A stretch of DNA of 16,587 nt from DATIKM01 sp035477595 (GTDB taxonomy: Bacteria > Armatimonadota > Chthonomonadetes > Chthonomonadales > CAJBBX01): positions 1-16,587 of the forward strand of contig DATIKM010000167.1 in the NCBI GenBank assembly GCA_035477595.1. The letters are read 5' to 3'. Of this stretch, positions 7,457 through 15,508 are shown piece by piece. Under the pieces are notes generated by a model, which was not told the DNA's origin, searched no databases, and saw nothing but the letters and a program-made list of their open reading frames with translations. Within the stretch, counting starts at the first letter, position 1; every line of letters begins with the position of its first letter. A program made the translations under genes and the position numbers.

Positions 7457-7494
7457 CCGACTGCCCGGCGAGCTGCAACTCGCCGGGCAGTCGG
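7457..7494. terminator. Perfect 16-bp hairpin between convergent genes
   Basis: CCGACTGCCCGGCGAG (7457-7472), a 6-base loop CTGCAA, and the exact complementary arm at 7479-7494. It lies 11 bases after the plus-strand membrane-protein stop and 70 bases beyond the minus-strand stop at 7564, so it could serve both directions. There is no T-tract on either side, so it is either a U-less intrinsic terminator or an RNA-stabilising 3' hairpin. Confidence 0.7.
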
Positions 7495-7563
7495 GGTCCG
7501 CGCTCGTCCACGGGCGCGGGTGTCGGAACGTCTGGCTCCGAGCCGTGCATCGGGGCGCGGCGG

Positions 7564-8148
7564 CTACCTCACCCGGTAGGGTGCCAGAAACTGGCGGGTC
7601 GCATCGCGCACCGCGTTCACGGCGGCCTGAATCTGCCGGTCCGACCCCCTGTTGTCAATGCTGATGCGGTTCCCGCCGGAGCGCCCTGTGAAGGTCTGCC
7701 CGCCGAGCACTGCCCTGCCGGCCCGCACGTCGATGAGCCAGACGCGCACGTCGGTGCGGCCCTCCCTGTCGACGTACCAGGTGCGCTGCTGCTCCTTCTG
7801 CTCCGTCATCGTCACCAGGCAGAAGAGCACGTAGTCGACGCGCATACGTTCGCCGATCTGCTGGAACGTCGCTGTTCGCCACGTCTCCGGGTCGGCAAGG
7901 TTGATCTCCAGGTCTCTCACCGCCCCGGTGACGTCGGCGGCCGGCGCCAGGGAGTAGCCGGCGGCGGGCAGGTGCCTGGCAGCCCACTCGTCGATGCGCG
8001 TGGTCTGCCGGCGCTTCAGCTCCTCCCACCTCTCGCCGCTCGCGTTGACGCTGGGCACGACGGCGACTGCGCCGCGGTTCTGCGCGGCGGCCGGAAGCAT
8101 GGCGACGATCAGCGCCACGGCGAGCGCGGCGCGGACGATCTGGCGCAT
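7564..8148 (-). CDS. Small exported protein, possibly of the CsgG/LpoB-like type
   Basis: From ATG 8148 (AGGAGG on the minus strand about 5 bases upstream) the product has 194 residues. Residues 1-22 are a signal peptide (MRQIVRAALAVALIVAML, then AAAQ) with no lipobox Cys, so it is probably periplasmic or secreted. The mature part starts GAVAVVPSV, has a helix (WEELKRRQTTRIDEWAARHL) and a segment RMRVDYVLFCLVT. It ends with strands DVRVWLIDVRAGRAVLGGQ and a helix QIQAAVNAVRDATRQFL. This order of strands and helices resembles domains of the LpoB/CsgG/TolB-N type that assemble in the envelope. The similarity is one of pattern only, and a family call would need a profile search. It is downstream of the GH38 gene with a 153-base gap, so it may be a separate unit. 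The minus-strand frame extends 14 codons upstream, but that part overlaps the ribosome-binding site. Confidence 0.8.
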   Translation of the reverse strand: MRQIVRAALAVALIVAMLPAAAQNRGAVAVVPSVNASGERWEELKRRQTTRIDEWAARHLPAAGYSLAPAADVTGAVRDLEINLADPETWRTATFQQIGERMRVDYVLFCLVTMTEQKEQQRTWYVDREGRTDVRVWLIDVRAGRAVLGGQTFTGRSGGNRISIDNRGSDRQIQAAVNAVRDATRQFLAPYRVR

Positions 8149-8301
8149 GGCGACCTCCTGCGGTGTGCGACGGCGATCCCTCGCACCCACCAGCCATAGG
8201 ACGAGGCGGCGTCCCTTGCGTGACGCCCGCGCACACGCACCGCGCTGGGCGGCCGTCGTATGCGCCCTGCACCCCGGCTCCGCCAGCCCCGGCGCGGCGG
8301 G

Positions 8302-10845
8302 CTACGCGGGCCGGAGCACGAAGGTCTTGATCTCGAACGGGCCGATGTCGAACTGCACGCCCGCGCCATCGGGCGCGACCGCCACGGGCATCGGTCCCTT
8401 GCCAAGCAGGTCCGTTTCGCAGGCGCCTTCGAGCCGGAACGCGCAAGTCAGCCGCACGTCCGCGGCCGGCCGGCCCTCCGCCTCGTAGAGGCGCGCCAGA
8501 ATGCCGCCGTCTGGGGCCGCGCGGAGGGCCGTGATCGCCACGTTGGCGGCGGAGACCGATAGGAGGCTGACGCGCGGTGGGAGCGGGCCGTCGTGAAGCC
8601 CCGCCTTCCGCGTCACGAGCGGCCGGTTCAGCTCCGCTCCGCGCCGCCACGCCTGCGCGTCCCGCCAGTCGCCCGCATGCGGCAGCACGGCGTAGTCGAA
8701 CGCGTGACGCACGCCGATCTCGTAGCCGTCCGTGGTCTTCGTGGCCCGGCTGAAACCGCCGACCTCGCCGTAGCCCTCCTTGAGCGCCGTGCACTTCAGC
8801 AGCGCCAGCATCATCACGCCCCGCTCCACGCTGTTGCCGGGCAGGCCCCGGTTCAGCAGCAACAGCCCTCCCTCAGCGTCGGCGTAGTCCATCCAGGTCT
8901 GCGCGGGGAACTCCCCCTCCGGGCGCTCGATGGCGCCGAACGGTATCTCCTGCGTGATGGCGCCCCCCTCGATGGGCGTCGGGAAGACGGCCCGGTAGCG
9001 CACGCGCTCGTCGGCGTTCACCAGCGTGGTGTGGATCTCCACCCTGGGCAGCCCGGCGTAGAGACGTACGCGGGTGGCAAAGAGGCCGCCTCCGAACGCG
9101 AAGCCGACGTTCACCTCGCACCGGGCCCGCCCGCACGTGACGCGCGCGTCGCCGCCGTAGTGGTGCGAGAAGGCGGCGCGGGAGTCGGTCTCGGAGGGCA
9201 GGGGATGGGAGCGGTTCATGGGGAGCAGGGCGTCGCCCTTGCAGTGACCGTTGTACTCCCAGAAGTTTCCGTTGTCCAGTTCGCGGACCACCGACCCGGC
9301 GAACGGCAGGTCCGGCCGCACGTACTCGCGCCCCGTGGCCTTGTGGACCAGGCTCACGATCGCGCCGTTCCACGCGTCCATCTCCACGCGCACGTGCTCG
9401 TTCTCGATGACGTCGCGGTGCATGTCGGCCATCGGGAGCGCCGTCTGGTTCGTGCGGAGGTCGGTCTCCGGGCGCTCGTCGCCCGCGCGGACCACGCGGT
9501 AGACCTCGCAGCCCAGGGCGGGCACGCCGCGCGCGAGGAAGAGCAGCGTCGCGCGCTTGATGCCGCCCGTCACGTACCGCTCGCACGCCAGCAGGTCGCT
9601 TGGTACGAGCCGCCCCGCCGAGTCGCGCACCTCCACCTCCCAGACGTCCTGCTCGGAGAAGGCCACGCGGCACTCCGCCGGGTCGTCGCGCTCCCACCCG
9701 AGCGGGTTCATCACGATGACGGGCACGCCCTCGCCGCGGGTGTCGATTCGCTCGGCGAGGCAATCGAGCGACCGTTCCAGGCAAGCGGAGGCCGCGGCGG
9801 CGGAGACCTTGTAGCGGTCGATCACGTTGGCGTTGGCCTTGTCGACATGGGAGCCGCAGAGGATGTCGTGGAACTGATTGAAGAGCACGCCGAGCCACGC
9901 CTCGTCGATGCCCGCGATCTGCGAGGGCTCGCCGAGCAGGACGGCCGCGGCGTCCGCGATCTCGGCGTCGCACAGCCGCGATTCCAGCCGGCGGTTCCAC
10001 TGCTTCACGGCGATGCGCGCGCTGTAGCAGCCCTGAAAGACGGGGTTCAGATCGCCCTCGATGGTCGGAAAGTCGGCTTGACCGCGGATGGCCTCGAAGT
10101 ACTCGTTCGGCGTCGAGATGACGAACCTCAGGTCATCGTGCGCGCGGTTGTGCTCATCGAAGAGGTCCGCCACATGCGGTTCGATGGGCGCGAGGTCGGC
10201 GCCGCTCACGGCAAGCAGGTGGGTCGTGAGTGCATGCTTGCGCAGCTCGGCAAGGCGCGCCTCGACGAACGGCCGGAACTCGCGGAGCGTGTGCGGCGCA
10301 TGGTAAAGGACGCAGTAGGTGCCGCGCATCCAGTGGCAGAAGAGCGTCGTGCCGTCGATGCCACGCCACCAGTACTCCGTGGGGCCGTCCAGCGTGCCGA
10401 TGCGTTGGAACACGTTGTGGTCGAACCCGCTCTTGCGCATCAGTTGGGGTATCTGTGGGTGCTGACCGAAGGTGTCAAGCAGCCAGCCACAGCGGACGTC
10501 GACGCCCAGCTCGCGCTCGCACCACGACTTGCCGGCCATTACCTGACGGATGAACGCCTCCCCGGAAGGGATGTTCACATCCGGCATGGCGTGCATGCCG
10601 CACGTGATCTCGAGCCGGCCGTCGTCCACCATCTGCTGAAGGAAGGGGCGCTCCTCGGGGTGGGCGCGCAGGAAGGGCTCGATGTAGCAGGTCTGGTCGA
10701 GCACGAACCTCATGCGTGGATCGGCCCGCATCGCGGCGAGCGCCCCCAGGAGCACCGAGTAGCCGATCTCGAAGGTCTCGTCGCGGGTCAGGAAGACTTC
10801 CGCGTCGTAGTGGGTGTGCGGCACGTAGTGCACCGTGGTGGACAT
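8302..10845 (-). CDS. Glycoside hydrolase family 38 (alpha-mannosidase family)
   Basis: This protein of 847 residues has the layout of GH38 retaining enzymes, which remove alpha-linked mannose using a metal (usually zinc) in the active site. The N-terminal catalytic domain shows VPHTHYDAEVF, with His12 and Asp14 as metal ligands. The likely nucleophile is Asp124 in WLLDTFGQHPQIPQLM, and NQFHDILCGSHVD has the ligand His326. The middle helical region and the C-terminal beta-sandwich (from about residue 390: VPVIVMNPLGWER, then ENEHVRVEMDAWNGAIVSL) match the family. There is no signal peptide, so it acts in the cytoplasm. The motifs differ in detail from well-known members (Tyr13 for the usual Trp or Asn, Gln127 for the usual glycine/histidine region). 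The ATG at 10845 has GGAGG 10 bases upstream. The polytopic membrane protein ends 102 bases before it on the same strand, so import followed by intracellular hydrolysis is plausible. Substrate unknown. Confidence 0.92.
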   Translation of the reverse strand: MSTTVHYVPHTHYDAEVFLTRDETFEIGYSVLLGALAAMRADPRMRFVLDQTCYIEPFLRAHPEERPFLQQMVDDGRLEITCGMHAMPDVNIPSGEAFIRQVMAGKSWCERELGVDVRCGWLLDTFGQHPQIPQLMRKSGFDHNVFQRIGTLDGPTEYWWRGIDGTTLFCHWMRGTYCVLYHAPHTLREFRPFVEARLAELRKHALTTHLLAVSGADLAPIEPHVADLFDEHNRAHDDLRFVISTPNEYFEAIRGQADFPTIEGDLNPVFQGCYSARIAVKQWNRRLESRLCDAEIADAAAVLLGEPSQIAGIDEAWLGVLFNQFHDILCGSHVDKANANVIDRYKVSAAAASACLERSLDCLAERIDTRGEGVPVIVMNPLGWERDDPAECRVAFSEQDVWEVEVRDSAGRLVPSDLLACERYVTGGIKRATLLFLARGVPALGCEVYRVVRAGDERPETDLRTNQTALPMADMHRDVIENEHVRVEMDAWNGAIVSLVHKATGREYVRPDLPFAGSVVRELDNGNFWEYNGHCKGDALLPMNRSHPLPSETDSRAAFSHHYGGDARVTCGRARCEVNVGFAFGGGLFATRVRLYAGLPRVEIHTTLVNADERVRYRAVFPTPIEGGAITQEIPFGAIERPEGEFPAQTWMDYADAEGGLLLLNRGLPGNSVERGVMMLALLKCTALKEGYGEVGGFSRATKTTDGYEIGVRHAFDYAVLPHAGDWRDAQAWRRGAELNRPLVTRKAGLHDGPLPPRVSLLSVSAANVAITALRAAPDGGILARLYEAEGRPAADVRLTCAFRLEGACETDLLGKGPMPVAVAPDGAGVQFDIGPFEIKTFVLRPA

Positions 10846-10947
10846 CGCTCCGGGGCCTCCGCGCGGAGAAGTGCGGCGCCCTGCGGGCAGCCGCTCGGGT
10901 GGCAGGTTGGCGCGCGGGCTGAGGATGTCCTGCCGCGGGGCGCGGCG

Positions 10948-12942
10948 TCAGTGGCCGAAGATGACGAAGCCGCGGACCCCGAGGAGACCGTGGACGACGA
11001 GCCAGAAGCCGACCATCAGGAACTCCCCCATCACCATCCCCAGGAAGAGCGGCCGCGCGTTCCGGTAGCCGCTCAGGCCCCCGAACCGCGTGGCGATGGC
11101 ACTCGCCGTCGAGCCCAGCAGCAGCGAGAACCACATGAAGTTCATGCCCCACATCGTGCTCGCCGCGTAGCCGAGCGGATGCAGGCGCCACCAGACGAAC
11201 TGCCACCGCAGGTGGCTCAGCAGGAGGGTGAACGCGGCCGCTGCCACCATCGTGAGCGCCTTCGGCAGCGAGAACTCGCTGCGCTGCCCCGTCACGGCCT
11301 GCAGCTCGGTGAAGGGGCGCTGGCCGACGTGGACGAACCGGTAGCCGTCCAGCGCCACGCCGCCCCCGCTCGTGTGCACCAGGTAGACGACCGACCAGTA
11401 GGCGACGACCATTGAGATCACGATGCCGCCGGCGGCCAGGTACGTGACGCGACGCATCGGTGCGCGCGCCTCCCCCGCCAGCCGGTAGCCCTCGAGCGCC
11501 TGCGGGCCGACGACGCCCTTGAAGTGCCAGGTGAAGTAGGGCAGCGTCAGCAGCACGAGCCATGTCTGCGGCGCGAGGAGCGCTCCCCCGCCCAGGCTGT
11601 GCACCAGGTAGTTGGGACCGCTCTGGGCCGCCCAGAGGAAGTTGATGCCGCCTTCCGCCATCATGCGCTGCAGTCCGATCAGGAAGAGCAGCACAACCGC
11701 CATCGTTCCGGCGGCCACCCATAGCGGCATCCCGGAGGCAACGCACCAGACCACCATCGCCACGAACCCGAGCGCCGCCCCGGCGACGGCGAGCCGGTAG
11801 GAGAGTGGCTCTGCGCGATCATCCACGTCGGGGCGCCGCCCGAGCGCTTTGCCCACTACGGCGCGCAGGTGGCGCCGCGCGGTCCAGAGCGAGATGGCGA
11901 CCAGTGCCAGCACCGCGCCGACGTGCTGGGCCTCGACTAACGGGAAGGTGTTGCCCACCAGACTGCGGTCCTCGCCGCCTGGCGTCCATCCCATGGCAGC
12001 CCCGAACACGTGCGCGAGCTTCATCAGCACGAAGAAGAACCAGAGGCTGAAGGGCACGTCGCGCCCGGAGATAAACGCGAAGCCGATCAGGCAGAAGTAG
12101 ATGTCAACCCGGATTGGCTGCAGCGCCGACCACGGCGGCTGCGAGAAGATGGTCGCGCCCGGCAGCAGATCGCGCGTCGGGATGGACGGGATGATCGGCT
12201 CCAGGTGGTTCAGGCCGTTCAGGCCGTGCACGACGATCGGGAGCAGCGCTCCGAACAGCACCAGCCGGCTGCGCAGGAACGCCGGGCCCTCGGCGGCCAC
12301 TTCGAGCGGCATCTGGACGAGCGGGAAGGGCAGGCGCTCGTGGTCGACCCAGGGGCGGCGCAGGATGGCGGACACGCAGAGCAGTGTGAGCGACAGGGCC
12401 AGCACGAACGGGCCCCAGGCCATCAGCGGCCTCCACCACACCGCCCAGTTCACGGTCTCGCCGGGCGCGAGCCCCTCGTAGAAGCGGCGGATGTCGTCCG
12501 GGTCGTCGGGCCGCCACCACGTGGGGATGAGGTGCGTGAGCTGCGGCCAGCTGTTGAACGGGGTGCCGTAGTAGAACGGGCCCGTGGTGACCGGGATGAC
12601 CCACTGCGCGAACTGGCAGGAGGCCACTGTGGCGGCGCCGAGCAAGGCGACGTAGACGACGATCAGCTCCGCGCGGTTGAGCTCCAGCGACGGTCGCACG
12701 CGGCGGAGGAAGGGGTTGAGCAGGAGCGCCACGAGCAGGAACGGCAGGATCGCGTTGCCGCTGGGGGCGAACGATCCGATCTGGGTGCCGCCCACCACGA
12801 TCTCGAGGTAGGGAGTGAGCGCCGCGACGATGATGACCAGCGCCAGCGCGGCAACCGCGGCGCGCACGCGCACGCGGGGCGCGGGATGCCGGTCCTGCTC
12901 GCGCCCCGTCGCACGCAGCTCCTTCCACGCCGGCAGTCCCAC
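10948..12942 (-). CDS. DUF6785/DUF6784-like polytopic membrane protein (OPT-transporter-like)
   Basis: The product has 664 residues starting at GTG 12942, with GGGGAG 5 bases upstream. About 14 hydrophobic segments can be counted, the first at residues 27-50 (AAVAALALVIIVAAL) and the last near the C-terminus (GMVMGEFLMVGFWLVVHGLLG). Recognisable family-like stretches are the amphipathic segment NRAELIVVYVALLGAATVAS, the loop QFAQWVIPVTTGPFYYG, RMMAEGGINFLWAAQSG, and the short C-terminal domain with WWRLHPLGYAASTMWG. The DUF6785 domain with a C-terminal DUF6784 is recalled as typical of Armatimonadota, Planctomycetes and related bacteria. It resembles oligopeptide (OPT) transporters, but its transport substrate is not established. 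Its place directly upstream of a cytoplasmic GH38 suggests uptake of a glycoside or glycopeptide, by inference. The family name is given from memory of motifs. Confidence 0.85.
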   Translation of the reverse strand: MGLPAWKELRATGREQDRHPAPRVRVRAAVAALALVIIVAALTPYLEIVVGGTQIGSFAPSGNAILPFLLVALLLNPFLRRVRPSLELNRAELIVVYVALLGAATVASCQFAQWVIPVTTGPFYYGTPFNSWPQLTHLIPTWWRPDDPDDIRRFYEGLAPGETVNWAVWWRPLMAWGPFVLALSLTLLCVSAILRRPWVDHERLPFPLVQMPLEVAAEGPAFLRSRLVLFGALLPIVVHGLNGLNHLEPIIPSIPTRDLLPGATIFSQPPWSALQPIRVDIYFCLIGFAFISGRDVPFSLWFFFVLMKLAHVFGAAMGWTPGGEDRSLVGNTFPLVEAQHVGAVLALVAISLWTARRHLRAVVGKALGRRPDVDDRAEPLSYRLAVAGAALGFVAMVVWCVASGMPLWVAAGTMAVVLLFLIGLQRMMAEGGINFLWAAQSGPNYLVHSLGGGALLAPQTWLVLLTLPYFTWHFKGVVGPQALEGYRLAGEARAPMRRVTYLAAGGIVISMVVAYWSVVYLVHTSGGGVALDGYRFVHVGQRPFTELQAVTGQRSEFSLPKALTMVAAAAFTLLLSHLRWQFVWWRLHPLGYAASTMWGMNFMWFSLLLGSTASAIATRFGGLSGYRNARPLFLGMVMGEFLMVGFWLVVHGLLGVRGFVIFGH

Positions 12943-13262
12943 CTTCGCTCCCCAGAGCTCCTGCGCCTCGCTCCCGCGCCGCCGGCTCCGGAACGGACGC
13001 GCGGCACGATCCCGCCGGGCCTGAGCGGCTCGCGCAGCCAGAGGCCGATGCGGATCGCCGCGCGCCGCGCCACGAGGTCCTGGTTCACCGGCTCGGCGGC
13101 GACCTCGATCACCGTGCCGGGCGGGGCCGCGGTCTCCACCAGCCGCGCACGCGCATAGGTGGCGCCGCCGGCATCACGACGCCGGGGCGAGCGCCGCGAC
13201 GATCACAGGCGTCATCGCCCTCATCATCCCCGCCCCGCGCGCATGGGCGCCGCCGCCGGTCA
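12943..13262. other. Spacer upstream of the DUF6785 gene, containing repeat copy 1
   Basis: These 320 bases lie between the truncated cytochrome-like gene and the polytopic membrane protein gene, both on the minus strand. The right two thirds (from 13056) belong to the 225-base repeat. A minus-strand frame reads GTVIEVAAEPVNQDLVARRA, about 35 protein-like residues that also occur in the second repeat copy. I cannot assign this to a family, and it may be the remnant of a gene. No clear promoter is visible for the membrane-protein gene. Confidence 0.5.
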
Positions 13263-13280
13263 TCAGTAGCGCTTGGGGCC
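13056..13280. repeat. 225-base direct repeat, copy 1
   Basis: This block matches 16302-16587 in the same orientation with only four base differences seen by eye (in the CGCCACGAGG, GCATAGGTGG, ATCATCCCCG and GCTTGGGGCC regions), plus a 61-base insertion in copy 2. It includes the last five codons and stop of the HzsA-like fragment on the minus strand. The similarity therefore comes from duplication of a locus that contained that gene's 3' end. Confidence 0.9.
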
Positions 13281-13733
13281 CTCGATCCGCTCGCCACGAC
13301 GCTGGCGCTCCTGGTCGGTCGGGTCGAAGGTGCCGTAGAACAGGGCGTTGGCGTCCATCCAGGTGGCGAGGCGCTCCTGTTCCTCCGGCGTCAACTGCAC
13401 GCCCTGGTGCCCCGCGAGCAGATGCCGCATCAGGGGGCTGCCGACGGCGCCGAAGCGGCCGGGCCGGCTCACCGCCTCGGCGTTGTTCAGGTCGGAGAAG
13501 GCCACCCGTGGCGCCAGCGCGTTATAGGAGGCGGTGTAGTGGCCCTCCGGCTCCCCCGTCAGCCGGACGCCCCCCGGTGGCCGTGGGCCGGCGTGGCAGC
13601 CCACGCACCGGCGGTCGAGCACGGGCTGGACGAGCAGCGGGTAGCTGAAGGGGCGCGACCCGTCCGGCCCGGGGCGCAGCGTGGAGGGCGGGCGCGTCTT
13701 CGCCAGGGGCCTGCGCGCGCCCGGCGAGAGGGC
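13263..13733 (-). pseudogene. C-terminal fragment of an HzsA-like cytochrome-type protein
   Basis: About 156 codons on the minus strand ending IEGPKRY-stop resemble the C-terminal domain of HzsA-related (hydrazine synthase alpha-like) proteins of Planctomycetes and relatives. The signature GSRPFSYPLLVQPVLDRRC leads into the heme-attachment motif CVGCH. SDLNNAEAVSRPG, GSPLMRHLLAGH, VQLTPEEQERLATWMDANA and FYGTFDP follow. Full proteins are several hundred residues longer and begin with a signal peptide, which is absent. Protein-like sequence stops near 13733, and the minus frame beyond becomes Arg-rich shadow sequence of the fused plus-strand fragment. No start codon or ribosome-binding site fits. 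I read it as a 5'-truncated remnant. The same C-terminus reappears at the right window edge, so an intact copy may exist there. Enzymatic function is unknown in this subfamily; hydrazine synthesis should not be assumed. Confidence 0.72.
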
Positions 13734-13735
13734 GC

Positions 13736-14063
13736 GCGGCTCGTGGCGGTTGACGCGTTCCTCAGCCTGGCGCGCGTACCTGCCACGCCCATGGCCGCGG
13801 CGGTGCTCGTACCGCTGCTCGCGGTCTGGCGGGCAGCGCTCCGTTTCGCCTTTCCGCTGGTCGCCGGCATCCGCATCTACTTCGGCTTCATCGCCAGATC
13901 GCGCCGGCACGATGACGTGCACAACACCCTCCAGCGCAGCGAGGCGCTGCCGCTCTCCGGCGAGGAATGCCCCTACTGCCGCGCGCCGCTGCTACAGCCC
14001 GCCCTGTGCTGCCCGGCCCGCGGCGTCCGGGTTGTCTACCACCTGGCAGCGGTGATCCTCTGA
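13736..14063 (+). pseudogene. Composite remnant: membrane-protein segment plus eroded RING-like tail
   Basis: An open plus-strand frame reads LVAVDAFLSLARVPATPMAA and then VLVPLLAVWRAALR. Its DNA at 13755-13828 matches 7123-7196 without gaps, with 5 differences in 74 bases. Past about 13850 it leaves that similarity with FPLVAGIRIYFGFIARS. It ends with GEECPYCRAPLLQPALCCPA and VYHLAAVIL, which looks like a Prok-RING-type zinc finger. The second Cys pair is broken (CPAR where CPAC is expected) and the final HxxC is lost. The N-terminal part has no start or ribosome-binding site, and the frame runs backwards through the shadow of the HzsA-like fragment. I read it as two gene pieces fused by rearrangement and decaying. 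A short expressed membrane protein cannot be excluded. Confidence 0.5.
13755..13844 (+). repeat. Near-copy of part of the membrane-protein gene (7123-7212)
   Basis: Positions 13755-13844 align without gaps to 7123-7212. There are 5 mismatches in the first 74 bases and about 9 over all 90, counted by eye. The neighbouring bases on both sides do not match well, so this is a short, internal duplication and not a whole paralogous gene. Both copies keep the same reading frame. Confidence 0.85.
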
Positions 14064-14105
14064 AGCGCCGGCATCCCGCAGGCCCCGCCGTCACCATACA
14101 GGTGC

Positions 14106-14133
14106 GGGCCGGCGGTGTCCCTGCCGCCGGCCC
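14106..14133 (-). terminator. GC-rich hairpin downstream of the zinc-ribbon protein gene
   Basis: GGGCCGGCGG (14106-14115), an 8-base loop, and CCGCCGGCCC (14124-14133) form a perfect 10-bp stem. It lies 25 bases beyond the minus-strand stop at 14159 and about 40 bases after the plus-strand frame ending at 14063. No T-tract follows on either strand, so termination is likely but not certain. Confidence 0.55.
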
Positions 14134-14158
14134 AGTGGTGCCGTGGGGCTCTCCAAGA

Positions 14159-15508
14159 TCACTCTTTGTTCCGCAACGCCGTGCCGCACTCCGGGCAGAA
14201 GGCATCGCCGGCGCTCACCGCCGCTTTGCACCTCGCATTCGGGCACTTCAGATCCGCCACCTGCGCCTCGGCGACCTTCCCCCCGCAGGCGTTGCAGAAC
14301 TTGGCATCGCCCTTGAGCGTCTTCCCGCAGTGGGAGCAGATCTGCGGGAAGGTGCCGATGATCTTCTTCACGCACTCGTTGACCGCCTTCGTCACCGCTC
14401 TGCCCAGGCAGGTGTCCTGCATGGAAGCCCAGCTCAGGTTGCTGTACCCGTGCAGGCGCGGATTGGTCGAAGTGACCTTTCCGCTTACCTGGTCGGCGGC
14501 ATAGAGCTGCCCGGTCTGCAGGTCGACCAGCTTCAGCAGGATGGTCACGGTGGCCGTCTCCCTGCGAACCCTGATCGGGCCCACGCCCATACCGTCGATC
14601 TTGGTGGCGAATTCGGTGATGCGGCCGATGACGCCGAAGCGCGCGCCTTTCAGTCCGCCCAGCTTCGCCATCCGGCCCGGGTTGTCGTACAGGCCGCTCA
14701 ACTGGTCGCCCATCGACCCTACCACGGCCTCGATGTCGGTCATCTCGACCACGTCGACGCGCCCGGTCTTCAGCAGCGCCATGTTTATCAGATCCGGGAT
14801 CTGCTTCCCCTGCTCCCACCCCACCATCCTATAGCGCGAGCGATCGTCGAAGGGGAACACCGCCACGATGGGCCGGCCGCTGCGATCGTGATCGGCAGGC
14901 GCCTGCTGCGAGGCCGAATGGCTCACCGTGCTGCCCACCGGGCCGCCCACGGCTTTCCCGATGCGCTTCAGCAGCTTCGCCGCCACGTACTTGCCCGCCT
15001 CGCTCAACGCCGTCTTCGCCGCCACGAGCTCGGTGATATCCGCGCCGGAGCCGTGGCCGTCTTCCCTCGCGAGGATCTCGGCGGAATCGCGCAGGATGGC
15101 GGTCGCTTCCAGGCGCGCCCGGCAGCTGTGCGCCCCGCGAATGATGCCGGCCGATTCGCTGAAGGCTTCGCCGATGATCAGGATATCTGCGCCATATCGC
15201 GCCATGGCATTGCGGGCCTCGGCGCCGATGGGCGCGCGGAGGATCTCCGCGACTTTCTCCGGAGTGCGCAGGGCCATCGACTGCGTCTGGTCGATCACCC
15301 GGTAGCCGGCGTCGAGCAGCGCCCGAATAATGGAGGTCTCCCCGGCGGGATCCACCACCGGGCGCGTCAGGTGCCACTCCGGCACCACCACCATCACGCG
15401 CACATTCGGATACTTCGGTACGTCGGCCAGCGCCGCCTGCGCGGAACACACACACAGCACCAGCACCAGGGAGCGGACCAGTTTCGACCACAACAGAGTC
15501 GGTTGCAT
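14159..15508 (-). CDS. Exported CsgG-like protein with two C-terminal zinc ribbons
   Basis: The product has 449 residues from ATG 15508, with a strong AAAGGAGA 5-6 bases upstream. Residues about 1-29 are a signal peptide (LVLVLCVCSAQAALA) without a clear lipobox. Residues about 35-125 (VRVMVVVPEWHLTRPVVDPA, then ALLDAGYRVIDQ and YGADILIIGEAF) look like an LpoB/TolB-N-type domain. Residues about 210-390 resemble CsgG-family proteins: PIVAVFPFDDRS, LINMALLKTGRVDVVEMTDI, GVIGRITEF and VTILLKLVDLQTGQLYAA. The C-terminus carries CSHCGKTLKGDAKFCNACG and CPNARCKAAVSAGDAFCPEC, a double zinc ribbon with four Cys each. Such ribbons are usually cytoplasmic, so their presence on an exported protein is unusual. 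CsgG proteins form or assist outer-membrane secretion pores, but no curli genes are nearby. It is flanked by gene remnants and seems to be a lone intact gene. Confidence 0.85.
   Translation of the reverse strand: MQPTLLWSKLVRSLVLVLCVCSAQAALADVPKYPNVRVMVVVPEWHLTRPVVDPAGETSIIRALLDAGYRVIDQTQSMALRTPEKVAEILRAPIGAEARNAMARYGADILIIGEAFSESAGIIRGAHSCRARLEATAILRDSAEILAREDGHGSGADITELVAAKTALSEAGKYVAAKLLKRIGKAVGGPVGSTVSHSASQQAPADHDRSGRPIVAVFPFDDRSRYRMVGWEQGKQIPDLINMALLKTGRVDVVEMTDIEAVVGSMGDQLSGLYDNPGRMAKLGGLKGARFGVIGRITEFATKIDGMGVGPIRVRRETATVTILLKLVDLQTGQLYAADQVSGKVTSTNPRLHGYSNLSWASMQDTCLGRAVTKAVNECVKKIIGTFPQICSHCGKTLKGDAKFCNACGGKVAEAQVADLKCPNARCKAAVSAGDAFCPECGTALRNKE

Noticed and set aside
8593..11415. 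Very long plus-strand open frame (about 940 codons) opposite the GH38 gene and the end of the DUF6785 gene
   Set aside because: It is a shadow of GC-rich codons on the opposite strand. The translation is rich in Arg/His/Val/Gln with no domain, while the minus strand has clear GH38 and membrane-protein motifs.
13109..13297. Minus-strand small frame within the repeat, similar in both copies (also 16355-16570)
   Set aside because: The protein similarity follows from nearly identical DNA. The composition is Arg/Pro/Gly-rich, there is no ribosome-binding site, and copy 2 carries a large insertion within it.
13263..13733. Evidence for hydrazine synthesis (anammox)
   Set aside because: Only the cytochrome-type C-terminal region typical of the wider HzsA-like family is present, in a truncated gene, with no other anammox genes.
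13263..13922. Treating the whole 219-codon minus frame as an intact heme protein
   Set aside because: The first 60 or so residues are antisense to the fused membrane-protein segment and lack a signal peptide. Only the part from about 13733 downward is protein-like.
14159..15508. Curli secretion locus
   Set aside because: The CsgG-like similarity is limited to a domain, and no curli subunit or other csg gene is nearby.
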